Below, one piece after another: positions 1 through 10,000 of a stretch of DNA of 37,726 nucleotides. This DNA is from an uncultured Eubacteriales bacterium (lineage in GTDB: Bacteria; Bacillota; Clostridia; Christensenellales; Borkfalkiaceae). The translations under genes were made by a program, and so were the position numbers. How positions within the stretch are numbered: the stretch's first letter is position 1; every line of letters starts with the position of its first letter. Location: positions 1 to 37,726 of the forward strand of contig URMT01000005.1 in assembly GCA_900549005.1 (NCBI GenBank). The letters are read 5' to 3'. The notes under the pieces were generated by a model. It was given only the letters and a program-made list of their open reading frames with translations, was not told the origin of the DNA and searched no databases.

Positions 1-75
1 GCGCCTTAAAAGGCTGCGCTCGGTTTCGGTCATAATCTCTCTGTCAAAGGTTATTGCGCTTGTCCGTCTCTTCAT
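1..75 (-). CDS. Partial CDS at left edge, N-terminal 25 residues, possible CpaF/TadA-type ATPase
   Basis: Reading leftward, an ATG at 75-73 opens a frame that stays open to the window edge (starts MKRRTSAITFDREIM). Its ATG overlaps the TGA of the upstream ATPase gene as ATGA, the usual sign of translational coupling, and a GAGGG-like ribosome binding site lies just inside the end of that gene. Only 25 residues are visible, so no domain can be recognised. The pairing with a CpaE/TadZ-like ATPase makes a CpaF/TadA secretion ATPase of a Flp/Tad-type system a reasonable guess, but this is inference from gene order only. Confidence 0.55.
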   Translation of the reverse strand, partial: MKRRTSAITFDREIMTETERSLLRR

Positions 76-803
76 ATCTTTTCCCTCATTTTTCTTCTGA
101 AATATCCTCCCGCACCCGTGTATGAAGATTCGAGGTACGGAATTTTTACGTTCTTGCCCATAATTCTTGCGGCGGCTATTTTGAAATATTTTTTGCTGTA
201 ATCGCGCCACCTGCCCAGCGTAAGCGCCAAATCTTCGGGCAGGACGGCAACCAGCGGGACGTTCAGCGCCCGCGCAATATCTTCGGGGTAGGCTATATCG
301 CCGCTTAAAATCAGTCCGCCGTTCACCTTGTTCACAATTATTCCGCTCAGTTTTATCCCGCCGTCTTTCAGCGCCGCCACGGCGCCGTCGGCCGCCCTTA
401 CAGAGGGAGTGTACGGCTCGGTAACCACAACCGCCCTGTCGCACGCGCCGTAAGCCGCGTTGTCGCACAGAACGTAATCGAACAGCCCCTCGGTTTCGCG
501 CACGGCGCTCTCTGCCGCCTTTTTGTCGCTGCACCCCAGCGTGGGCATCACGTAAAGATTTTTTATCTTGGGGTGTTGGGTAATTGCCTGCTTGGCGCGG
601 CACGCGCAGTTTTTAAAATCTTCCACGGTAAAAACCTGCAACCCGCGGCAGCCGCAAACGGTCAGCGCGCAGCCGCTTACGTTGTCGCCGTCAACTATCA
701 GCGTGCGCTCCCCTGCCAAGGCAAGCGCAAAGCCCACTCCCGCGGCCACGGTGGTGGCGCCCGCGCCGCCTTTGGCGGACGCAAAAAAAATTTTATCTGC
801 CAC
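72..803 (-). CDS. CpaE/TadZ- or MinD-like SIMIBI-class ATPase with degenerate P-loop
   Basis: About 243 residues. The start is placed at the GTG at 803-801 because GGAGG sits five bases upstream; an in-frame ATG at 911 would add 36 residues with no family resemblance before the motif region. The protein opens with a MinD/ParA deviant Walker A, ASAKGGAGATT: the signature lysine (KGG) is present but the P-loop lysine before TT is alanine. LIVDGD follows as the strand after the P-loop, then VLCDNA and IIVNKV. Substitution at the P-loop lysine is common in the CpaE/TadZ branch, which localises Tad/Flp pilus machinery, so that assignment is preferred over septum-site MinD. No receiver domain is present. 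It is coupled to the next gene by an ATGA overlap. A TATAAT at 851-846 on this strand could be its -10, but I see no good -35. Confidence 0.7.
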   Translation of the reverse strand: MADKIFFASAKGGAGATTVAAGVGFALALAGERTLIVDGDNVSGCALTVCGCRGLQVFTVEDFKNCACRAKQAITQHPKIKNLYVMPTLGCSDKKAAESAVRETEGLFDYVLCDNAAYGACDRAVVVTEPYTPSVRAADGAVAALKDGGIKLSGIIVNKVNGGLILSGDIAYPEDIARALNVPLVAVLPEDLALTLGRWRDYSKKYFKIAAARIMGKNVKIPYLESSYTGAGGYFRRKMREKI

Positions 804-873
804 GTAAGCCTCCGAAAATTTCTTCAATTTCAGTCTTGTATACAGATTATACCTTGTGCCGGACGGCTTTTTC

Positions 874-964
874 TGTAATTTCGTGTCACATTTTGTAATG
901 TATGAGCACAAATATTTGTAATGTTTTTTTATTACAAACCATTACATTTATTTGACAATGTAAT
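874..964. promoter_or_regulatory. Cluster of six TGTAAT/ATTACA hexamers forming two 24-bp inverted repeats
   Basis: Hexamers lie at 874-879, 894-899, 917-922 (TGTAAT), 931-936, 941-946 (ATTACA) and 959-964 (TGTAAT). Two perfect 8-8-8 inverted repeats can be drawn. TTTGTAAT-N8-ATTACAAA spans 915-938. ATTACATT-N8-AATGTAAT spans 941-964 and covers the -35 of the giant gene promoter. The cluster lies between divergent genes. It looks like a multi-site operator for a dimeric repressor; the regulator is not identifiable from sequence. Confidence 0.6.
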
Positions 965-980
965 AATGCGCATATATAAT
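952..980 (+). promoter_or_regulatory. Vegetative promoter of the giant gene
   Basis: TTGACA at 952-957 and TATAAT at 975-980 are separated by exactly 17 bases, a consensus sigma-A promoter. Transcription would start near 987, giving a leader of about 60 bases before the ATG at 1050. The -35 is embedded in the inverted repeat 941-964, so a protein bound there should block polymerase. Confidence 0.85.
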
Positions 981-1049
981 ATAGACGTGCGCTTTAAAAG
1001 GCGCCCTTTTTGCGTAAAAAAATCAGTCAGGATGATATAAAGGTAGTTT

Positions 1050-4000
1050 ATGGTCAGGTTGAGGAAGAGTCACACTAAACTTAAAATAGCGCTGTGCAGC
1101 GTATGCGGCTTCTTCGTCGCAATCGGCGGCGTGCTCGGCATATGGGTGCTAAGCTCTGCATTGCAGGGCGAAAAGGAGGTTGTCCGCCCCGAAGACACGG
1201 TCAGCGTAAGGAAGGAGCTGCCCTCTGGCGGCACCTATTCAGAGCTTAAATCCGACGGGCTCGATACGCTCGGATATCTTGCATACGTTCTTGACCGGCA
1301 GGAATTCTATCATTCCGAATCTTCCACGTCGTCTGTCGCGCTCATTGCAACGCAGACCACGCAGTCGTTCAAGGACTATAAAGACGGCATAATGCTCTCT
1401 TCCGACTTCACTTACGGCTTTGTAAGTGCGGGCACCCAGTCGTGCTTTGTGCCGGGCGGCAACGAAAACGGCGAGGGCGCTGGCGTATATATGCGCACGT
1501 CAAACGGCTCGGTAAACAGTTCGTCCACAGGCACAAACACAAACTGGAACGACGACGTCCGCTATTATCCCGAAGAAGAGTATCTTTATACCTACGGCCA
1601 GTATTCCACAGAAATGACCGTATATATCCTCAACGACGAAACGGTTACAAGCTGGGACGAAGTGCGCGACAACGGCGACGGAACGTATTCGCAGAAGTTC
1701 TATCTCGACGCCGAAAAGGCCGCCTATTATTATCAGTACGCTATGAAAACGCGCGGCGGTCTGGATGCCCTGCCAATATTCAAATCTGTAACTCTCGACA
1801 TCACTTTCGACGATAGTTATCGCGTGCTTGAAATAGACGCGGTAGAAGATACCAACATCACCTATATATTCTCTATGGACAGCACGTCCACGACCACCAC
1901 GACCTATTCCTACGACGAGGCTAGCTTCGACCAGCCCCACCGCGATTTGTACGACGCTTACTATAAAGATTATGTGGGCAAGTTGCAGTCGGGCGATAAC
2001 GAAGAAGAGCAAATCGACGTTATAAGCCTGCTTGCGGGTGCGTTTGCAAATGTGCTCAACGGGCAGGGGCAGCAGTTCGACGCCACTTTGACGCTGGGAA
2101 ATACGCCCTACTACGGCAGGGTTTATCTCAATGTGGATATGGGCGGCATATCCTCGGGCGATATTCTGGGCGCGATTGAAGCGCGCATACAGCTCTCTGC
2201 CGACCAGTCGTTCGACAGCCAGGATTTGTACATAGAGCTTTCAGACGGCAAAGTTTCCGGCTATTATTCCACAGGCTTTGCTTTAACAGCCGATATAAAC
2301 AGCTTCGGCGATATAATAGATAAGTTTGAAACGTGGATTTCCACACTCGACTTCGGCTCTTCGTCAGACGGCGGAACTGACGGCGAAGGGGAGGGCGAAG
2401 ACCAGCCTGACGAAGGCGAAGGGGACAGTTCTTCTTCGCTCAACGATATTCTGGAACAGCTTTTGGGCGGACTTGTGCTGGAAGAGAGCGAAGGCGGAGT
2501 TTCGGTATCGCTTGATATATCCGACCTTCTGGGCATAGGCCTTTCGGCAAAGCTCGACTTCACAGCCTCCGAGGGCGCCGACGGAACTACGGAATACAGC
2601 TTTGCTTCCGCAGATATCGGCGGCATTACATACGGCGGCGAAAATATTGCCCTTTCGCTCGGACTTGCGCCGTCTGCGGCTGAAAACATATCGCACGACG
2701 AATCGGAAACTCCGTTCAACGTCAACGAAGCGGCCGACAGTTTATATCAGCTTTTAAGCTCGCAGACGTTAAAGCTCAGGCTCTCGCTCGAAGGCGCTGA
2801 ACTTGCCGATTTTGCTTCGGCCATCGGCATAGTTGACCCGGGTGACTCCCTCGATAACCTCAAACTCGAAGTGGAAGGCGGCGTAGCGCTCGACGGCCTC
2901 ACCGTAAATGCCGCCGTTCGCCTTATTGATACCTCCGCAGAAAAAACTCTGCTCGATGCCGACGTTTACTATATTTATAACGGAAGTTCGGGCGCGTACG
3001 GAACGGCATACCTTGCTATAACCAACTTGCTCGGGGTGGAGTGCGACGCAAAAGTTTACTGCGACATTGCCGACCTTGCCGATACCATAACAAAACTTGT
3101 TGCAAGTTTTTCAGGGGAAGGCGATGAAGGTTCTGAGGAAGGCGGCGCGGCCGTGCTTGCAGAGGACGGGTCTGACCTCGTCTCTGTAATAAACGGCGTG
3201 CTTTCTCTCGACTTCGGTTCGGTAATTAAGGAACTTACCGCAAACGATACAGTAATAGGCGCAACTGTAAACGCCGACGAAATTCTTGCCCTTCTCGGCA
3301 CAGACGTAACTCTCGGCGACATCACCCTTGAATACAGCCTTGGCGATTTCGACGCCGAAGACTACAATACAGAGGGCGGCTGGCTGCACGGCTCTGTGCC
3401 TTCGCTCGGCGCGGAAGTTTACGTATACGGCAGCACCCTGGCAATCGACGAGATAAATTTTGAAGAATATCTCGACCTCGACGTGCTTTTAGGCTCGGTT
3501 ATCGGCGTGCTTTCATCTGAAACTGTCACCGTGGATTTAACCGTAACGGGCGGCGCTGTTGCAGATATACTTGCAGGTGCAGGCCTTGCCGACCTCGGCG
3601 CCTCGCTCGACGGGCTTACGCTTAATGTTTCGGGCGGCGTAAGCATATCCTCGCTTCCCTCGGCTCTCGCGGCCCAGGCAAAGGTCAACCTCACCAACGG
3701 CGACCTGCCCTATGTGGTTGCAGAGGTGTTCTATGCCTACGAAGAGGGCGGAATGGGCACGGCGTACATAACTATTACCAACCTGCTCGGCGCAGACCTC
3801 TCTGCAAGCCCTGTAAAGGTAAAGTGCGACATCTCCGACGCAGTCACAGCCATAGAACAGCTCATAGGCGCCGTGGAAGAAGTGCTTCCCGTTGCAGAGA
3901 ACGGTCAGTCCGATGGCGAAGGCAACGATATAGCTTCGATAATTTCAGGCGTGCTTGCCATAGATTTCGGCTCTATAATAAATGAACTCACCATAAACGC

Positions 4001-7000
4001 GGACGTATTGTCCACCACGATTGATGCAGATAACCTCATTGCTATGTTCAGCGATGTTTCGCTGGGCCTGGGTGAAGTCACTCTTGAATATAATACCGAA
4101 GGCACTCTCACCGGCTCTGCATTAAACGGCGAAGTTGTGCTTGAAGTCAGCGGAAGCGACAGCACTTTAACTGCACCTGACGACAGTGAATTCCTCGATA
4201 TAAACGAAGTGCTGAACACGGTAACAGATATCCTTGAAAATAAACTCGTAGCACTCAGCCTCAACCTTGACGAAACAGGCCTTGCTAACCTTCTCAAAGG
4301 CGTGGGAGCAGAGGACTATGTGTCTCTTGCAGATGGGCTTGGCCTTACGGTGGATGGTACGCTGGATATAGAACAGCTTGCGGCGCTGGTAAACATAACT
4401 CTTACGCGCGGCGAAGATACTCTGCTTGCAGGTCAGATATATTATGATTACGACGAAGCTGCGGAGGGCGAAACGAGCTACGGCACGGCACAGCTTTACA
4501 TAACCAACGTATTCGGCGCAGAGTGCGACATAAAGGTAAAGTGCGACATAGCCGAGCTTGCGGAGAGCATACAGCAGATAATAGCGATGTTCACGCAGTC
4601 GCCCTCTATGCAGAACGACGCCCCCGAAGCGGATAACACCGTAGTGGGCATAATAAGCGAGATACTCGAACTCGACTTCCCCGCGATAATAGAAAAGCTG
4701 ACGGCGAACGCAAGCGGCTTTGAAACGGAGATAGACGTAGACGCTCTTTTAGGCGAGCTTGAAGTGACGGGCATAAGCCTCGGTAAGGTAACTCTTAAAT
4801 ACGATACAGCAACGGAAAAGCTCACGGGTTCTGCGCTGGGCGGCCTTACGCTGGAAGCATACAAGGGTACGCAGGAAGTTAAGCCGATAGACGGCGAATT
4901 CCTCGATATAAACGAGGTTATAGAAATCGCGCTTGCCGTTTCTGAGCAGGTGCAGGCTATAATCAACGAGGAGCAGATTCACTTCGATATCGACGCGGGC
5001 GCAACTATCGACGGGGTTGCCGTAGGCATAGAAGGTTCTGCCGCAGTCGATTGGGTGGGCGGAACGCTCAACAAACTTGCGGTTACGGCGACGCTTTCTC
5101 TTCAAAACAGCGGCGAAGCCAACAGGTCGGCCACGGCGTTCACCTTCCTTTATAATAACGGCGCGGCAGACAGCGACCCCTATATAAGAATAGGCATAGG
5201 CGATGAGGTGCTCAACATAACGAAGGGCGACATCGCTACGGTAAGCGCGCAGATAGGTGACCTCAAAGTTCAGATAGAAAAGCTGATTGACGCCATAAAC
5301 GGCGGCTCGGCGCAGTCTGACGGAGAAGCGGAGCAAATAGTTGCCGAAATTGCCCGCCTTTCGGGTATTTCTGCGATAACTGTTGACGGCGGCGACGGAA
5401 GCATTAAAGAGCCCGACGCGGTTATCATCATCAACGCGCTTTTAGATGCGCTTCTCGGCGCAAACGAAAACGGAGAAAACGTGCTTGCCGACATCTTCGG
5501 CGCTATAATGAGCGGTACTTCCGTATCTGCCGACGACCTCTCGCTCGCCGTAAAAATGCTGTTTGAAAATATCGGCGCAAGCCTCAGCATAGGCCTCGAC
5601 AACGGAGGCAGGCTCTCGCTCGGCGGAACGGTTACAAGCGGCGGTGCAGAAGTTGCCGATTTGCACATTTCGGCAAAGAGCGGCCTTGGCGGAGTATTTG
5701 AAAAAATAGACGGCTCGCTCGACGAACTCAAACAGAACTCTTCTTCGGAAGAAGTTTCGTTCATAAAAATCGTATACGACTATCTGTTCAAGGCGATAGG
5801 CAACGTCAACATAGGCGACTACCTCGGTAGCGATGCTTATAAAGTATCGTTCAGACTTGGCGGCGACGGCAGCAAAATACCCGAGCTTGCAGGCGTTCAG
5901 GTAACTGCCGACCTGTATTTTGCGGGCAATTACCAGGGCGGAAATCTTATCCGCGCAGATATAAGCAATCTCACCGTAGACGGCTTCAATCTGTCGGCAG
6001 ACGTGGTATACCTTAACAACACCCTGTATATCGACCTTGAAAACATCGACGGCACGGCTTTAAGCGGCCTCAAAGTGCAGGTTCAGGCAGACGATATATA
6101 CAAGGCGGTTGAAAATATAATCGCGCTCATCAAAAACGACAAGGTTATAAACTTCTTCGGCAGCGTGGCGGGTTCGTTCCGCACATCCGGAGGCGAGGGG
6201 CAGGAGGCGGCAGGCGCGGCTGTAACCCTTTCGGAAGAGCAGGAAAAAACTTTCACCGATATATTGGTGGCGCTTCTGTCGCTCGACTATTCCGAAGTGG
6301 TAAAAATCAGCAGTGCGGACGGTGCGACGACCATCACTGCCGATATCGACGCCGTACTCGAAGCCGTGGGTGTAGACGTAAGTGTCGGTTCTGCGCAGAT
6401 TGTCGCCGAAAAAGACAGACTTACCGTAGGCCTCAGCCACGAAAACAGCAACTACAACTGGATACAGCTCGTTGCCGAGCGCAGCGAAAGCCTCAACTTC
6501 GATACTTCGTCCCTTACGGGCTACATAGATATCGGCTTTGTGGCAGACATAGTTGACGATGCGGGCAAGTTCATAACTTCCAACGCGCCCGCAGACGGCG
6601 AAATTTCTACCCTGTTCACCCTCAACGGCGGCACGATAGCGGCCGACGTGGATATTTCGGATATCGACTTCTCGTCTGCACTTGGCGATGAATGGTGGAG
6701 CGGAATAGTAGGCGCGGTATTGAAGGGCCTTGATATAGATCCCATAACCATAAGCAATATCGATTTGGTTATAGGGCTCGATTCCGCGGGCGAGCTGTAC
6801 TTCTCGTTGGAGGGCGACATTTCGGCCGTAAGCGTTACGGCGCTCGGGTTTATCCCCATAGAATTTGTGGCGGCAAACAGCATAGGCATAACTTATTCCG
6901 ACGGCCTCATCACGTTAAAGAAGGACAGCGGCGGCAGTCCCATATATTGGGTAATGACTCCCGAATACTTCATCGATAACCTGTTTGCAGAACAGAGCGA

Positions 7001-10000
7001 CGAAAACGGCACCGATTCGCCCATACGCTGGCTGCTCGGCACGGGTTCGAGTATCTGGAACCTCATTGCAAGCAATCTCGGCGGCCTTATAGACATCGAT
7101 TCCGGCATAACTTCGCCCGACGAAATTACTTTGTATCCCGTTTCAAACGGCGGCAGAGACGGCGGAAATGAAGAGGCGACTGCGCTTTCGCAATTCCTTG
7201 CAGGTTATGCGATAAAACTCGGCGAAGAAAACGCCTATACATACGGCGGATATTCCGCCGCGCTCGAAAGGCTCGGGCTTAAAGACAGCAATAATTATTA
7301 TGCGTTCGCGCTGAATGCAAGCGGCCTCACGGGAGGGATGCTCGACGCTCTCGATGTTGCCCTTCTCCGCGACGAAACTTACGGCTTCGGCGGGTTGAAG
7401 GCCTACGCCTCGGTAATGAGCGGCGCGGTGGTCGTAAACTTCAATATCGGCTATTCGGGATATAAGGCGCCCACCGATTCGTCTGTGCCTGCAAATTATT
7501 ACGAAAATGCCGTAGGCAGCCTTTCGGATGCGGCAAGGCAAGAGTTCGATAACGCGCTTACTCTTAATAACGATGTAAATGCCAATATCAACGGCATCGA
7601 TACCGTATACGCCTACGATGTGTTCGGCGGCGTCAAGATAGAGGGCGGCGTTCTCAGCACTGTGAACACCCAGCGCGAATATGTTGACGAATTGCTCACC
7701 GTAACCGTATACGAAAGCGTGGAAGATATGGAAGCGGGCGTAAACGCCGCAACATACAAAGTAAGGTATGGCTCAGTAATCAACCTGCACGACGACTGGA
7801 ATATAATGTCGGACGATGACGGCAACGTGTACGTATACGTTGCGGCAGGCGATACGAGCGGAACATATCCCGAAACTTACACCGTTGAAAACGATACCGT
7901 CTTCTATAAAACGACGGTGAGCGGCGAGGAGTGGACTACGGCAAAAGTTACCATAAACGGCCAGATGTTTGTGGTTAAACACGGCACTTCGCTCAACGAT
8001 ATCGTTGCAAACAAGTTCGGCGGCTACGGCGTTGTGGGCGGCTGGAAACAGGTTATTTCCGATACTGAAACCGTTGACTTTACCGCAACCACAGTTACGG
8101 AAGACGTTGAACTCGAAGTTCAGTTTGCCCGCCTTTCGGTAACGGCCGAAAACGGAGTCGTATACACTCTCAGCGGCGGCACGCAGGGCGAGGGCGTCAA
8201 CACCGTGTACGACCATTACGAGGTAACGGGCTACACGCAGGCAATCTCTGCTTATTACGAAGAAAACACCACCTTGGTTCTCGAAAACGAGGTAGATGGC
8301 GTGCCCGTCACCGCAATCGCCGCAAATGCGTTTGCAAATTCGAGCAATACCGAAGCAACTTCACTTAAAAATGTTGTAGTTCCTGAAAGCATTACGGTTG
8401 TGGGTAGCAGAGCATTCCTCGATAATAAAGGTATCCGTTCTATAATATTCCTTGCACAAAACGTCACGTTTAACACTAGCGACGGAGACAGAAAGTATTA
8501 TCCTTTCTATGGCTGCTCAACTGATAATAACGATAACGGGTCATTGCTGAATATTTATTATAATGGCGACTACGAATCGGATAATGTCGATACTTTCTGT
8601 ATAAAAGATAACGGTTGGGGCAATTGGTATCGTATTGGTGACAGCGGCTGGGGGCAGATGCACGATGGCGGTACGTGGGCATATCTTGACATTTCGCTTG
8701 ACGCCGACATAGAAGGCTATGCATCTGACGATTTACGCGACGATATTGTGGCTTATCTTGCAGATAACGGTTATTCCTACAACGAAGCAATTTATGCTGG
8801 AACTAATTGTATGCTCGTGAACCTTTCCGGTGTCAGCGCAGACGGGTTCAAGGCGGAAGCAGAGAGCGCGGCTAAACTCCTCATAGATACTTATACCGCG
8901 TCGGTATCGGGTGCAGTCAATATGTATTCGGTAACGGTTGAAGTTTCGGCAATGAGCGGCAGCCTTGACAGCGGATTCAGCGGCGGAATATATGTAAACA
9001 TCGATGTGACGGATTCCGGTGAGGTCTGGTATAAGACTTCTTGCAGCTATACCTTAGACGGCGAAACTTCCGTCGTAAACCCGATGAACGTTGAATATGA
9101 GGAAGGATGTTCTGTGGAATTCAATGGCGTTCTTTACGTCAAGGCCGGTTCGGCTATTACACTAAGTTCCACAAACAGTTCTGCTTACGGTCTTGTATCG
9201 GTCGATGTGAACGGAGTAAGCAATTCTGACGCGGCAGACGGCGTGTGCGAAATCGTTATGCCTGAAAGCGTTGCAAACATCGTTGCAAACTATCAGACAG
9301 TAGGTACGCCCATAAGTATTTATAGCGAGGTTTCGTTTAAGTACGACGGCGTTATTTACGAAAATTCTGATAACGGCAGGTATTCCGTCGTGCTCGGCAA
9401 AGAGGTAACAGAACTCACTTATGAAGTTACCGCAAAAGAATCGGGCTACTATTTCATAGGTTGGGCAGTAATGAACGGTGAAACGTTAGAATTTACTTCC
9501 GATTTGACCGTTTCAAAAGACGCGCAATTTTATGTAATCTGGGCGCAGAACAATTCTCAGAATCTTACGGTTTCGTTTGAAAAACCGGAAGCTAACACAT
9601 CAAGTCTTTCAGATATAGCTGTAACGTCTGAACAGGGTTCGTTCAGTGCCTGGTATGCCGATGAAGATTTCAGTAAAGAGGCCATCTCAGAACTTGGTAC
9701 GAATACTGTTGTGTATGCTAGATTGTCGTTCACGCTTGGTTTTACTATTAGCGGTGAAAATACAAAGTATAATGTTACAATGAGCTATCCCAATTCTTCA
9801 AGCGAGACTTATTGGGAAGAAGATGCAACGGGATTGTCTACTAACGATGCTAATAAAATTGATTGGCTTGCAGACGGTATAGCTGATTCGCAAGGAACGG
9901 CAATTGTTGTTCTTGAAGGCGCATATGTAGAAGTGAGTCGTGGAGACAATGCAAATGTTATTTTGATTAACATTTATAATGTTAAAGACGCCGATGTGCC

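Noticed and set aside
804..911. ATG at 911 as the start of the CpaE-like gene
   Set aside because: GGAGG five bases before GTG 803 and the family N-terminus just before the P-loop favour the shorter form; the extra 36 residues overlap the control region.
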